Shown: piece by piece, positions 37,171 to 49,380 of the stretch
How the letters are laid out: the number at the start of each line of letters is the position of its first letter
Numbering within the stretch: position 1 is the stretch's first letter
Assembly (NCBI RefSeq): GCF_000516985.1
Contig: NW_006917098.1
Coordinates: forward strand, 1,116,001 to 1,180,000
Direction: 5' to 3'
Source of the DNA: Pestalotiopsis fici W106-1
Lineage: Eukaryota; Ascomycota; Sordariomycetes; Amphisphaeriales; Sporocadaceae
Length of the DNA stretch: 64,000 nucleotides
Position numbers and translations under genes: made by a program
Notes under the pieces: model-generated
Told to the model about the DNA's origin: nothing
Seen by the model: only the letters and a program-made list of their open reading frames with translations
The model's database searches: none

Positions 37171-37614
37171 ATGGAGCTCCTGGTCGATGAGAATTCGGCT
37201 CTCGCCAAGACAAATCTACGGGCCATGATCCTAGACCCCGAGGTGTGGAAGCTCCTCACCCCCGAGCAGGTGGCACATGTGCAGAAATACTGGCCCGGCG
37301 ACTCGTATAATGGCGACCTGTCGGCGCTGGCGAGCAATGACCATCTCCGCCACGACATTGCCCAGTACCAAAAGGCGCTTGCCGACGGACAGCACGATGC
37401 CGAGTGGATCAGGCAGGCCAAGGCGGCCAACACGCTCAGGAACCAACTTTGTGACGAGGAGGCACAACAGGCACAGCAGCAGGCCAAGGCCGAGATTGGA
37501 AACAGCAATCGCGAGCAGGAGAACCAGGACAAGGTCGATGAGATGACCGAGGACGCAGATGGAAAGCAACCCAATGACAACAGCAATGGAGATCATCAGA
37601 TGATGGATGCTTAG
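37171..37614 (+). CDS. Small DEUBAD/ASX-homology-like protein
   Basis: Predicted 147-residue single-exon protein. Residues about 5-90 resemble the fungal ASX-homology (DEUBAD) domain: a short lead (ENSALAKTNLRAMI), then DPEVWKLLTPEQVAHVQKYWP and LRHDIAQYQKALADGQHDAEWIRQA. In animals this domain in ASXL/INO80G/ADRM1 proteins binds and tunes UCH-type deubiquitinases; in fungi the role is largely unknown. The C-terminal third is rich in Gln, Asn, Glu and Asp and probably a coiled coil followed by a disordered tail. The start has an ACCATGG context and a stop lies upstream in frame at 37075, but an upstream exon spliced to an AG near 37086 or 37104 cannot be excluded, since longer DEUBAD proteins are common in fungi. 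Confidence 0.65.
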   Translation: MELLVDENSALAKTNLRAMILDPEVWKLLTPEQVAHVQKYWPGDSYNGDLSALASNDHLRHDIAQYQKALADGQHDAEWIRQAKAANTLRNQLCDEEAQQAQQQAKAEIGNSNREQENQDKVDEMTEDADGKQPNDNSNGDHQMMDA

Positions 37615-37964
37615 GGATGCTTGTTATGTCTTTTCGTCTGTGTTTCCGTGTGGGTCTGGGTGATCTTTGTACGACTCCGGGAGCCTTCTGGGGAGCTGTA
37701 GGACTCCTTGTCGCCTACATGGACGTTGACAAAACACACAAAATCAGCCCATACAGCTCTTGATGAGCTCACGACAGTAATGAGTTATCAGCTTGTATGA
37801 GCATTGGAGCTCAGGTAATGATATAGAAGAAGCCCATGTTGAACTTAGGATGACCCCCAGAAAATGGCTATCATGATTAAACCCACAGCAAGAACACCAT
37901 TGGCCATGTTTGCGACCATGAACCTTCCACCATGAGTATCTTTTTCAAAGAGATTAGTCAATCA
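37615..37964. other. Intergenic between convergent genes
   Basis: 350 bp between the DEUBAD-like gene and the aspartic protease; nothing seen. Confidence 0.6.
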
Positions 37965-39676
37965 TTACTTGTCCACTCTCTGAGCAAACTTCATCTCCTT
38001 CTTGTCAGAAACATCAAACACGACCAACATCTCTTGCAAAAACACATCACCCAGGATATACGTCCCAGAACCCCGAGCGATACCGATGGTGCAGTAGTCG
38101 GCGTCAAACTCGGGCATCCTCGTCTCGGGCAAGATGAGACTGCTGGGGTCGATGCTGAATTTCTTGCCACCAAGCCCTACATTGACTGTTGGCGGCGTGG
38201 CGTCGCAGGGTACCGTGTAGGTTCCACTGCCGTAGTATTGGGCCTGGTTGTTGGGTTCACAATCATGTTAGCCTTTTTGCGACTTTCTGAGTCATGTATA
38301 AAGTACTTCTTTAGAGTACGACGAAAAGAATATTTCAATCGGTATTCTGAATGGCTTGCCCAGTCCCCTTTGCCTTGGAAGATGAAGTTTGCAATGCTTA
38401 CCGGAGGAGAAAAGAGGTTCGCGATGCCATCGGCCACATCTTTTGGTAGGTATGTCAAGGTTGTACCGGTATCGACAATCATCAGACCGGGTTGAGTCCA
38501 GTTTGACGACGTCTCCGTATTGTTGAAAGTGACACTTTCGGGCTTGAGGCCGTAGTACAGGTATTCTGGCGTTTTGTGGTTGATACTAATCTGTAGGTAG
38601 GCAGACATTAGATCGATACTCTGTTTAAAGACAGAGATGTGTGATATCATGCATGAAGAAAAGGAGAAGAAGAAAGAAAAACAAATGCCAAATCATAATT
38701 CTCAAAAACTAACGCGAGTCTTCGTTCTTACCTTTGAGATGGGCACCGTAGCAAACTCCCCGGTCTTGATGCTTGGAGGAACTCCACCAAAGGAGATGAA
38801 TGAGCGTGAATCATTTCGAGACATGGCGACACTAAAGACGGGCGAGATGGTCCCGTTGACGCTCATGGTCTCGACCAGAGGTGGATATCTTTCGGCGTTG
38901 GCATCACCGTCGGCCGAGGGATCCGTGCCCAGATACGCCGTGGTGAGCCCCCGCAGACCCAGGCCGAGGATTCCAGACATGAGGCCATTGCCTCGAATGC
39001 TGGCAGAAGTAACGAGGGAGATTTGCTGATTTGGGACTGTCAACCCAGCTACCGTGACGCTATTTGTGCATCATGATATCAGCTTGACCAAGTTTACAAA
39101 TATCATCACCTCCCGAGACAAACTAGAAATAAACACATACTCGGCATATCCAAAGTCTCCATTAAGTGAGTCGCCGCCGCCATACGTAATATTCATGTGC
39201 TGGCCGGCAATCTTGCCTCCAGAGAAGGCGCCCGGGTACAAGGGTCCAAAGTTGCAGTACGTTTGTGCCTGCGCGGCATGGGAACGGTCCAGGCACTGGT
39301 ACGCCGAGGACATGAGCCAGGTATCCGAGCTGCCCGTATCGGGTATCATGGACCAATTGGCGCCGCCGACACCGACTTGCATGAGGTACTCTGTCTGCGT
39401 CGGGATCGCCCGGACGTGATCTGTCCCGGACCCGGAGCCGGGACCGAGTTGGCGTGGGCCAAGGTCATCATCCTGGTCGTCCGCATAGTGCTGTTGCTGA
39501 AGCAGATCATCGCGGCCTAGTGGGACTCTGATCAAGGGATGGTAGTTATCCGTGACGGCAAGTCCGGCTTCGGCGATAAAGTTGCGGCGAGGCTCGGGAT
39601 CTGTGAGTACTGGGACTGCCGCGCTCAAGCCGACCAGGAAATTGCCGACCAGACATGAAACTATGTAACTCATCAT
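37965..39676 (-). CDS. Secreted pepsin-like aspartic protease (A1)
   Basis: Aspartic endopeptidase, 443 residues, with an N-terminal signal peptide (about residues 1-20) and a pro-region up to about residue 90. Four exons: 39676..39141, 39059..38732, 38590..38402 and 38243..37965. Active-site motifs are both intact: Asp113 in SMIPDTGSSDTW and Asp328 in LMIVDTGTTLTY. A flap-like segment follows the first (ITYGGGDSLNGDFGYADVTVAG, read across the first intron). The C-terminal lobe ends in GTYILGDVFLQEMLVVFDVSDKKEMKFA, typical of the family. There are several Cys in both lobes for disulfides. No GPI or membrane anchor is evident at the C terminus, so it is likely released. An alternative start is the next codon (39673). 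Confidence 0.92.
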
Positions 39677-40458
39677 GGCGCCAAATATAATCTATGATCA
39701 AAGTCGGAGAGCGTAAACAAGTATGACCTTTAGCAGCGCCGAGGAGCACAAACCGGACGAGAAACAGTATGGCCTTTCAGTATGGACTACATGACAACTA
39801 TATTGGGACTGTTTTCTGGCCATAAAGGAGCCACCTCATACACCGTTTAAGAACTTAATGCAACGTTTCCTTGCTCAAGACAAGATCTACAGAGTATCAT
39901 TAGCATAGCGCCTCATTTCTCATAAAGGGCATGCAGCATGCTACTATTGAGAGTTGAGAATTCAAGTGAGGGGTGGCGCACTCTTGAAATAAACAACTTT
40001 GGATATTGATTAGCCGTCAGTGCCATGATCATGTGCATAATTGGCTGGCAGAAGACTGATCTGATAATGCATCATGTAAATGGGAAATACAGTCTTTTTG
40101 CATGACACGTAAATATGTGGAATGAATCGATGCGCAAACAAAGTCATAGTAGGTGGGTGTGGTTATAGTGGCTTCCTGCCTATAATAAGCAGCACGAGCC
40201 AATCACAAGCCATAGATCTCCCCCGCCAAATCTGCCATGAGCCGCTTTTAGGGTGACATCAGTGGTCTTGAGCTTTGGGTACCTTAGCCAAAATATCTTT
40301 CACACAGGCTCAAGGTCTGATCATGTCGGCAGTCGTCGTCGCATTCCAACCAGCACTAAACGTACCGGAAACAAAACAAACCACTCGGGTTTTAATACAT
40401 TGAGCAGAAATTTACCCCCCCGAGAATAAATACGGCAAAGAAGCAGGAATACGCAACG
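39677..40458. other. Divergent promoter region, no gene seen
   Basis: About 780 bp between the aspartic protease (minus) and ELP5 (plus); AT-rich, no coding signal. Confidence 0.6.
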
Positions 40459-41779
40459 ATGCCTCTGCCGGGCCAGTCTCACGCGCGATCTCATGCGCTG
40501 CTGCTCTTTCAGAAATTGCTCAATCTACGCGATAGTGCCAGCCCGCTCACGCTGGTTCTTGATACGCTCGAGCAAAGCGGTCGTCCGGTTTTACAGGAAT
40601 TCATTGCGAGGGCCAAGGTCGGTAGTTGATTTTCTTTCCTTTCTTGTTTTCTCTCTTCTCTTTTTATTCTGGGTTTTATAATTTTGTGTGTTTGCATGTC
40701 TGTAGTGAGTTGCCCACATATTGTCGCCCAAAAAAGCATAACACAAGAAAACCAGCACGACTTTTCTTGGGCCGTAGTGAGAATCTCAACCACACATATC
40801 CTCTTTTCTCTCGTATTCATCTTGTTCATTTGGAATCTTTGTATGAGCAAGTGCTGATACAGTTCTGGTTCTCTCACAGGTTTCGAGGTCCAAGATCATC
40901 TACATTTCCTTTGCGACGCTGCGCAAGCCCGCAGACGCCGACGTATTTGTCCGAGCCCGGGGCAAGTCCATTGACAGCCTACGGTCCGAGATTGTATCTC
41001 ACTATGCGGCCATCACCAAAGGAGCAGGAGGAGGAGCCGCCGGCGCCGCCGCCGGTGGTGCGCAGCAGAAAGTCCTACTCATAGTGGACTCGCTCAGCCC
41101 TCCATCCTCCCTCTTTGCCTCCCACCTGCCGCACCTCCTCTCCTCCCTCATCACGGGTCCTTCCGTCTCCCTCGTCGGCCTGTACCACCTGGACGTGCCA
41201 GTGGTGCTGCCGGCCACGTTTGGCGAGTACGAACCCCACCCGCTGACGGTCCTCTCGCACCTCGCCACCGCCGTCCTGCGCGTCGGCAGTCTGTACCAAG
41301 CCGCCAAGCGCCGCGAGGCCCGGAACCGCAGCCTGCCCGAGCCCGAGTGGGGACTGCACGAGGGTCGCGAGGGCGTGCTGGTCGGCCTCAAGGAAGGAAA
41401 CGGCTCCGCTGCCGCAACGGCTGCCGGTCTGGTCGTCGAGATGGAGATGCGCAGGCGTAGCGGTCGCTCCGTCGGTGAGAAGTTTGTCCTCATTCCCAGC
41501 GAAAAGCTCGGCCTGGGGGGCGCGTCGCGGCTGGCGCTGCTGAGTGATCATCCGTTATTCAAAGATCCCGTGACTGATGACGGAGGGGCTGGAGAGGATG
41601 GAGAGGAGCCCGAATCAACCTTCAGTCTGGGCTTGACTGAGAAGCAGCGAAGGGACCGTGAGGGCATCGTCTTGCCGTACTTTGATGCACAGACTGATAT
41701 TGGTGCTGGCGAGGGCGGTAGAATTCTCTATGAGATGGGTCGCGAAGATGACTTTGACGATGAGGAAGATGAAATCTAG
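40459..41779 (+). CDS. ELP5: Elongator complex subunit 5
   Basis: RecA-fold subunit of the Elp456 part of Elongator, which is needed for mcm5/ncm5 modification of wobble uridines in tRNA. 352 residues from exons 40459..40617 and 40880..41779; the 262-bp intron has donor GTCGGT and acceptor TCACAG and joins IARAK to VSRSKIIYISF. N-terminal LVLDTLEQSG, strand KVLLIVDSLSP, and the C-terminal FDAQTDIGAGEGGRILYEMG followed by an acidic tail (EDDFDDEEDEI) are characteristic of fungal Elp5. An Ala/Gly-rich linker lies at about residues 103-115. ELP5 is poorly conserved in sequence overall, hence not full certainty. Confidence 0.85.
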
Positions 41780-42027
41780 ACAGCCTGTAGATCAGAAAAA
41801 AGAACCTGCCAGAATCTGAATACACCAAAACGCAAAGCGTGCTCATTGCATGTTCATTATAGTACATCTCTAGCTAGAGGACTCCCTGGTGCGGACACAA
41901 TAGTCCGTCGAGCTCCAGCGGGACCATATCTATTTTCGGCCACGAAACTCTCGTCGTCCTGGCGCTGAGAGCATACTTTGCCACTTTATGGAATTGGATA
42001 ACCGTCCCATCAAGACTTTATCCCAAG

Positions 42028-42988
42028 TTACTCGTCATCGACCTGCATACCTTCACCCTCTGCCGTCTCGCCACCTGCCTCTGCGTCGTCGGAGACGCTG
42101 TTGATCCAATCCTTGACCTCATTTCCATCGTGCACCTTGAAGAACTCAAGTGACTTCTTGCCGGTTCCAGTGAGACCCACGACACCGACACTTGTGTTGT
42201 CAACCGTCAGCTCGCGATCCTGAACCAGCGTCTCCTTCAGTGCTTTAAGACCATGCTTGATCAGGTCTTCTCGGCCGCAATCGGGAAACTTCTCGGCATT
42301 CTTCTCGAGGTATGTCCGGGCCATCTGGGAACGAGCGCCAATCGCACATGCCACCATCTCCTGGGTCATGCCGCTGGGCTGAAACTCGTATAGGTGGGGG
42401 CCGGTCTCGTCAATGCCGGCAACGAGAAGACCGACACCGTAAGGCCGCTTGCCGTAGTGCTGCGTGTTCCTTTGAGCCTTTTCGCCGATCAGGGATACGA
42501 GGGTCTCGACGGGCATGTCTCGGCCGTAGGTGAGGCGTTGCGATAGGCATTGCTGCTTCATGAAGTTGGAGAGGACACGGGCGTCCGAGGTCAGACCGGC
42601 AATAGCGAGGCCTACGTGCTCATCTATGGCAAAGAGCTTCTTCTGGTATGATGACAGCTCCTCTGCATTTCTCTAGAGACACAGCGTTAGTCGCGTGGTT
42701 GCTTCGGGCGTGTCTGTTCGGTTCAAGAAGAGCAAATGCATGTGTATAGGTGCAGCGGTTTGTCCAGGCAAATGCGTACCTTGATTGCTACCAGTACGGC
42801 GTGTGTCTTGCTCGTCAAACCAACCACCACTGAACCTTGCTTCACGGCCTCGGCGGCATACTCGACCTGGAATATTCTTCCTTGCGGAGAGCTATAGAGA
42901 GCTTGTTAGCAAGAGGCCGGGCGCCCGTGAGAGCCAAGCTCGTAGCTTACAATGTGACCGAATCGTTGTCGTAATTGTTGCGGAACAT
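42028..42988 (-). CDS. PRE5: 20S proteasome subunit alpha-6
   Basis: Alpha-ring subunit (264 residues) of the 20S proteasome, orthologous to yeast Pre5 / human PSMA1. Exons 42988..42951, 42891..42780 and 42672..42028. The N terminus [28 protein letters not shown] is the alpha-type signature; [23 protein letters not shown] and [20 protein letters not shown] follow as in alpha-6, and the C terminus is acidic. No catalytic threonine, as expected. It is divergent from VPS55 with a 617-bp shared promoter region. Confidence 0.96.
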
Positions 42989-43605
42989 GGTGAACCAGTG
43001 TGGGAATCAAAAAGCAGGACAGGAAATTGATATGAAGCTTCTTGAAAACGTGTTGCAGTCGTGATGCTAATTGTCGTGGTTTCGAGGTGGTTGTTTGGCG
43101 AGGCTGATGAATATGAGTGTCTGGTCTGGCAAGGCAGGCAGCTGGAGCTTCGTCAGGTCCTCGCTGAGGTCAAGTGTATGTTGCTTCTATTCGGGTTTAG
43201 CGCGCTCGCAGGGGCCGCACCTTCAGTAGCAATGTGCTGCCTTGCAGGGGCCCAACGCGCCCGTCAGTTCGGGGGCCTACCTACTAAAGCTGTGCACGAG
43301 CTTCTCAGCCAAACAACCTTGGAGCTGACGACACTGTTGGTCTGGGTGCCGGACCCGGAAGAGCCTCACCCACCTAACATTGGTAACATCATTGCTTCAA
43401 TCTTCAACATCAACAACACCAACCTTGTCGGCGCATTCTCGCGAAACCCGTCAGCAATCTCGCTCTCGGGTATATCAGATACAAGCCATCATCTACCAAA
43501 ACCGAGCATAGCGCCAATCCGACCGCGACTGGTGACTTCCATACCATCTTGGTTACCGATAAACCCCCTCATCGTATCTGCTCGATCACTGCAGCTCCCT
43601 GCACA
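42989..43605. other. Shared divergent promoter of PRE5 and VPS55
   Basis: 617 bp. A 187-codon plus frame crosses it (43061..43624) but has no domain and runs into the VPS55 start in another frame, so it is taken as chance. Confidence 0.55.
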
Positions 43606-44047
43606 ATGTCGAACGCAGGTTTAAAAACAATCATTGCGTTGTCCTTCGTGCTCGCTGTTGGATTCCTGCTGGTCATTCTGTCATGTGCGCTCTATGGCGT
43701 CTATCTGCCGTTGCTTGTCGTGGCTACCTACGTGCTAGCTCCGCTGCCAAACTGGATTTGCAGCCGCTGTGCCAACCCCGATGACTTTGTCGAGAGTTCC
43801 GGTAACGCCATTTTGGATCTGGGTCGCTTCTGCACTGGCTTCTTGGTCGTTATGGGAATTGGTAAGGCGCTTTCGTTGCACAAATAAGGGACCACTGCTA
43901 ATTTAGGACACAGCGTTGCCCGTCCTTCTCTATCACTCGTCTTTGATCAACGCTGCTGCTACAGCCATGAGCATTATCGGAGGACTTCTGATCTACGGGA
44001 CTATCATCTCGTTCGGCATGTTCTTCCAGGAGGACTCGGAGTTTTAG
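43606..44047 (+). CDS. VPS55: Vacuolar protein sorting protein Vps55
   Basis: Small membrane protein (129 residues) of late endosomes that works with Vps68 in endosome-to-vacuole traffic; OB-RGRP/LEPROT family. Exons 43606..43861 and 43914..44047; the 52-bp GTAAGG...CACAG intron splits the Ala codon of VVMGIALPVLLYHSS. Four hydrophobic segments: ALSFVLAVGFLLVILSCALY, LPLLVVATYVLAPLPNWIC, the FCTGFLVVMGIALPVLLY stretch, and SIIGGLLIYGTIISFGMFF. RCANPDD-FVESSGNAILD is the family core. Confidence 0.95.
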
Positions 44048-44332
44048 ACGGATTGGTGGACGGCCGAGCTGAAACCTTCGAGAGGTGGAGGCACTGGAGG
44101 GACGATAATACGAATACTGTATCATACGAATGCATACGCCAGTGGAAATGATGGACGAAGGGTATGGCGGCCTGAATTAGCATATTGCAGGTTACTCGAA
44201 TGCGCATTCTGATACCCTACCGCGAATGGGCATCTGGTTATTGAAATTGCTTGTCATTTGGATCTAGGCGTTCTAAGTCAAGTTATCTATCATTTCAACT
44301 TTCCAGCCTCCCCTCTGACCACCGTTGTGCCT

Positions 44333-45169
44333 TTACCGAGTTTCCCAAGTCAAGTTGTACCTAGACTGCGACACCTTGTAGTCTTTGAGAGCCTTGATTG
44401 CGCCTGCGGCAGTATCGGCCGTTACTAGAATCTCCGCATTGGCTGGGCGAACGAAAGATTCCTCTACAGCCTTTCGCAGCCAGTCCAGCAGCCCATTGTA
44501 GAAGCCACCAATGTTGAGTAAACATACGCCCTTGTCGTGAATGCCGAGCTGGTTCCACGTGGCGACCTCGAATAGTTCCTCCATGGTGCCAAAACCTCCG
44601 CTCAGCGCAATGAAGCCGCTCCCGTCCGCACCTTCTAGCACCTCCTGAGCCATCATCTTCTTGCGAGTGTGCATGTCTGGTACCACCGTTGTTCGCCCGT
44701 AGACTTCTGCTTCCGGTACGTAGTGGCCGTGCTCATCCTGCTTGCCGGCGTAGGTCGAGTCTCGCTCGAACTTGACGAGCGCCTCGGGGATGATGCCGTG
44801 CACGGCGTCCGGACCGGAAATGGCCACAATCGTCTTGGCCACCTCGCCCATGAGCCCGACAGTGCCACCTCCATAGACTGGATGACCAGAGAGTCAGTGA
44901 ATGGGTCCAAGAAAAGAGGCAATGTTTGGGTGCGGTGGGCGCCTCCCCGACCGCCTGAACCTACCGAGAGAGATGTCGTTTTCAGCCATTAATCTGCCAA
45001 GCTCACGGGCCGCCTCAATGTGCTCGGGGTTCTTTCCCGGTGCAGAGCCGCAATAGACACAGATTTTGACCTTTTTTTGTGCATTGGGATTCAGCTTGGA
45101 TCCGGACGGTGTAGACGTCTGAGGAGTGGTCGGAAATGGTGATGCGCCGCCGGATTCCATGTTGGGCAT
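44333..45169 (-). CDS. LOG-family nucleotide phosphoribohydrolase
   Basis: 249-residue protein of the LOG (lysine-decarboxylase-like) family, Rossmann-fold enzymes that release free bases from nucleoside 5'-monophosphates, including cytokinin activation in plants and some fungi. Exons 45169..44965 and 44877..44333; the 87-bp GTAGGT...TCCAG intron splits the Val codon of ISLVYGGGTVGLMG. Motifs: VCVYCGSAPG-type first strand (KICVYCGSAPGK), YGGGTVGLMG (70-79), HTRKKMM (Arg140) and the signature GGFGTMEE (162-169). The first 30 residues are Ser/Pro-rich and disordered. A 20-residue or so loop with YAGKQDEHGHYVPEAEVYG is common in fungal members. An upstream in-frame extension exists, but the Met at 45169 is the likely start. 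Confidence 0.9.
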
Positions 45170-46165
45170 TTGAAGGTTCTTTGCGAGCTCGACAGAGTGG
45201 AGATTTCCTGAGAGAAAAGGTTGCCGTGAGGAAGTAAAGGTTGTGATGTCCCTTTCGAGATACAAATACAAATGGTCGAAGGAGCGAAGTCGGCGGAGCA
45301 AAGTAAAGGTGGTTGTACCAAATTCGAAGCTTATCAAGAGCAAACAGTGCCTAGTGGACGGGTCTCTGCGGTTACAGCAAACTGCCAAACAACTGATGGT
45401 AAATTTGGACAGTCAAGATCATGCGTTTATGTACTTCAGATGAAGCGGGGATGTATCACTTTGGTCTTGAGAGGTGAGTCACGATGTAATATATACCTGG
45501 TACCTAAGCTACTCACAAATATCTACCGAGAATAGCAACGTGGACGGCCGCGCCCACCGACCATCTTGTGGCCGAGTCGAAGCTATCGTGGTTCTGCAGA
45601 TGACGTAGCCTATTCTGCTGTCCTAGATAATCCTCATGGTCTTACCAGTTGGAGATCGTCCGATTCCTTTGTGCTGTTGTCTATAGACACTTGTCGTAAA
45701 GCATCCAGACACACTCTTGAGAATTGGAAGTCGAGTCATTCTGAAAATAGGATTGGTCAACTGAATGCCAGGTCATGGTCACCAAGATGCGAAATGTCAT
45801 TGCTGCAGGCGATACCTAATGTGATAAAGGACCTTGGCCTGGCTGCAGCTCCCCTAGGGTCCCCCGCCGTTCGTCCACTAGAAGCTGCCCCAGGCCACTC
45901 CCCGCTTTGCCAGCTCAGGCGACGCGGTGCGCCTAGGGCCTCTAGTAAAATGCGTGCTCCCCCGCCGGGCTGCCATTCGCCGATGCGCCGGGGCGATATA
46001 GGAGACCCGCTTTTCTTGAATTCGGGGTTCTAGACGAAATAATCTCACAACCGAATGGCTGGCCTCTTCTAGGCAATCCGATCAGCTTCATAGGTGCACA
46101 ATTCCAAAGCGCCTTCTCTTCAACTTACTCACCCAGCGCGCATATTATACGCGCATCCTGCCACG
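45170..46165. other. Divergent intergenic region, no gene seen
   Basis: About 1 kb between the LOG-family gene and the CLPTM1-family gene. A plus frame of 155 codons (45566..46033) has no recognisable domain and is judged spurious. Confidence 0.55.
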
Positions 46166-48216
46166 ATGCCGGAAGGAAATGCCGCGGCCGGTAGGCCTGC
46201 TCAACAAGAGCAACAAGGCGTAAGCAACGCGTCTCCCCCCAGACAAGCCCCTTTTGGCGTTTGACGGCTAACCGTGATGATTGTGTTCTCCAGCAATCCA
46301 TTATGTGGAAGATTGCCCAAGGTCTGCTCATGTGGTATGGCATGCAGATGGTGATGAAGCAATTCACCGGTGGCAACAAGGCACAGACCACCAAAGAGGT
46401 GACGGACGAAGCTGGCAATGTCGTCAAGGTGCCAGCCAACACGGGCTCCATCCCAGCCTACCAACTGCGGCCCAAGACCCTTGACGAAGGTGCTGTCTAT
46501 GCTCGAATCCCTCAACGTATCGCACCTATTTGGCCTACCGATAGCTCTCTTGACATCATTGTCACTCTATCCGACTCATTCATTCCCAAGCCCATTGCCA
46601 GCACCGAAGAGCAATACCGCGTCCTTGAGGAGAAGTCTTTCCAACTTGCCAACTACAGCGACAAGCGCTTCGTTGAGACCGAGTTTGCCGTCCCTACGGC
46701 TGTTCAGAATAACGGAACGCTTTGGGGACATTTCTATATTGGCCTGAGTGGTTCATCTCTGGATCCCAAGGAACCCGGATTCGATCCGGCTACCGCTGTT
46801 CACTTTACCTACCCCTTGACGCAGTATATTGGAAAGAAGAAGGTTGCCAAGACGCGAAACTTGTTGGAAGGCAAGGAAGAAATTGAAGAGGAGCCTGAAG
46901 AGGAACCATCTACTGGCCCAATCATCGCGAGCTACTACCATCCCAATACCACCTTGTCTTTTGTTCCCGATACCGGCATTCTAGAGCTCGCAAAGGCTGC
47001 ACCTGCAGTCCGCCAGTTCCTGAATCTAGAACCAACTGGGGCTCGCGATGGTAGTGGCCAGAATGGCTGGTACTACCCGATTATGTATATCAACCAATTC
47101 TGGCAGCTGAAGACGCACATGACTGTTCTCAATGAGACTGTCAAGACCCTGCCTCTCCGACTCGACCTTGGAAACCTAGCAAACTGGCAGTTTACCATGA
47201 TGGCAACTGTTGACCTGAACTCGAAGGAACAGGCTCGACAGGCTGCCTTGGGCCATTCCAACCCGGGTGGCGGTGATGGTAGCGAGATTGAGATGATCAA
47301 GGAAATCTTCATGGACACCAACCCTTACCTCCTGGGTGTCACCATTGTTGTCAGTATTGCTCACATGATCTTGGAGACACTTGCCTTTGGCTCCGACATT
47401 GCACATTACCGCAAGAAGAAGGACAACGTTGGTATCTCGGTGCGCTCCATTTTGGCCAATGTATTCATGCAGACGGTCATTTTCTTGTACCTTGTGGACA
47501 ACTCGCAAAACACAAGTTGGATGATTTTGGGTACCCAGGGTGTTGGTATCCTGATTGAGCTTTGGAAAGTCACTACGGTTGTCAACATTCGCCTTCGACC
47601 GGCAAATCCTGGCTCCTGGCTACCATACTCTGTTGTGTTTGAAGACAAGCACAAGCTCAGCGAGACCGAGGAAAAGACCAAGGAATACGACGAGATTGCG
47701 TTCAAGTACATGTACTGGGCTGGCGTTCCCCTCCTCATTGCATACGCCATCTACTCCTTGGTCTACGACTCTCACAAGTCATGGTACTCCTACATCATTA
47801 CCACTCTAGTCGGTTCCGTCTACGCCTATGGCTTCTTGATGATGGTGCCCTCCCTATACATCAACTACCGCCTCAAGTCAGTTGCTCACATGCCGGGCAA
47901 AGCCATGATGTACAAGTTCTTGAACACGTTTATTGACGACTTGTTTGCATTTACGATCAAGATGCCCTTCTTGCACCGTCTGGCCACTTTCCGTGACGAT
48001 ATCATCTTTTTCATCTATATTTACCAGCGATGGGCTTACAAAGTTGATTACACTCGTGTCAATGAATTTGGACAGGGTGGTGACGATGAGCCCAGCGAGG
48101 AACTCAAGGCTCAGCCCAAGTCATTGCCCAAAGCCGATCCAGAAACGGAAAAGGAGATCACAGGTGGACCCGTTGCTACTGGTGCAGACACTGGCAAGGC
48201 TACCAAGAGGAAGTAA
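46166..48216 (+). CDS. CLPTM1 (cleft lip and palate transmembrane protein 1) family protein
   Basis: Predicted 658-residue multi-pass membrane protein. Exons 46166..46219 and 46294..48216; the 74-bp GTAAGC...TCCAG intron joins AQQEQQG to QSIMWKIAQGLLMWYGM. Family text: an N-terminal membrane segment, a large luminal domain (residues about 60-340, with VHFTYPLTQYIGKKK and WYYPIMYINQFWQLK), IKEIFMDTNPYLLGVTIVVS at the start of the membrane core, then about five membrane helices with FLYLVDN, SYIITTLVGSVYAYGF and PSLYINYRLKSVAHMPGKAM. The tail is hydrophilic. Human CLPTM1 acts in ER retention of receptors; CLPTM1L is reported as a lipid scramblase in GPI synthesis. Which role the fungal protein has is unknown. 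Confidence 0.93.
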
Positions 48217-49380
48217 TGCCTCTATTTGGAAAATGTCAGGCGCAACAGGCCACAGGATGGAACTACAAAGTCTTCCTTTCTCGGCTCTAGATAGATACTT
48301 TGCATAATTTTCAGACGGATCGTTCATGGTCAGACCAAGATACGTCGCTGTATGCTACTAAAATAAGAACCCCCAAGACAAGCTCGCAATCGATGCACTA
48401 CTGCGACATGAGAATGCGGGAATGACTTAACAAGGGATTGTAACCTGCTGTCAGACTGCATAAGGAATCAAGCAGGGGGCCGCCAATGACAGAAAAGAAG
48501 CGATTGCTACATGTAAGTCAGCCCTATAATACGTACAGGCCTGGGGGCAGAAACCGTAAATTCGAAAATGCCATCCAGTCTTTCCAGAACTGATTGCCGC
48601 AGCTTCTAGTGGAGGATCTGTCGCTAATCCTCTCGGCAAACGGGGGCCAACGGGCCAGACCGGCAAACCGGGAGCCCCGTGGGCCTACCAACTCCAATCA
48701 AGGTTAATAGTACAGGGGGTGAACTGGGGGCCCTACCCACTAAAGTCTCTAGCTGTCACAGGCCAATCTTCCAGAGTGAAATGCACGCCTTAACCCCCCA
48801 AAAGCTCTTCAACCTTGAAATAGAAACGTGCCTTATCTGCCCAAATAGACATGGTGACCGAGATCCCTCCCCTTTTGTGTTACACGGCGATCTGCAACTC
48901 TATCTAACCTTCAATAACGCATTTCGAATCACGATCTCCGAGTGCTGTTACTGCCACTGCGACCGACGACATACTAAAAGGCTTGTCCTACCTAAAGTAG
49001 CCAGAACCCACTGATCGTTGCCGTTGCTCCATCTTGAGACTTGACCAGTGACGACATTTGCCGAATGCCGCGCAATTGTCTAGGTCTTGTGTGTCCTGCA
49101 GAACATTCCAGCGAGTTACAATACGATACCTAGAGCCAACGGGCCTCCTCCAGCCAAGCTCGCAGTCCAGGCGCAACGACACGAAGCCCATATCTCAACC
49201 TGATCCTTTGGCGACTGTAGACTTGCTCACGGACAAGTTCTTTCTTTCTTTTTCTGGGGATCATTGCAGCATCCACCTTATTGCAAAACAAACCCCCCCA
49301 CCGACCAAGAAGGCCGCCTGCGCGATACCAAATTGCCGCCTCCCGACTGGGGGAACGAGTCTCGGGCCGGAGCAGGAGAC
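48217..49380. other. Intergenic region, no gene seen
   Basis: About 1.16 kb between two plus-strand genes; no coding region with homology. Confidence 0.55.

Noticed and set aside
41075..41551. 158-codon minus frame
   Set aside because: Antisense shadow of the GC-rich ELP5 second exon.
43061..43624. 187-codon plus frame between PRE5 and VPS55
   Set aside because: Occupies a divergent promoter and runs into the VPS55 start in another frame; no recognisable domain.
45566..46033. 155-codon plus frame upstream of the CLPTM1-family gene
   Set aside because: No domain, Pro/Arg-rich end explained by GC-rich DNA; likely promoter or leader sequence.
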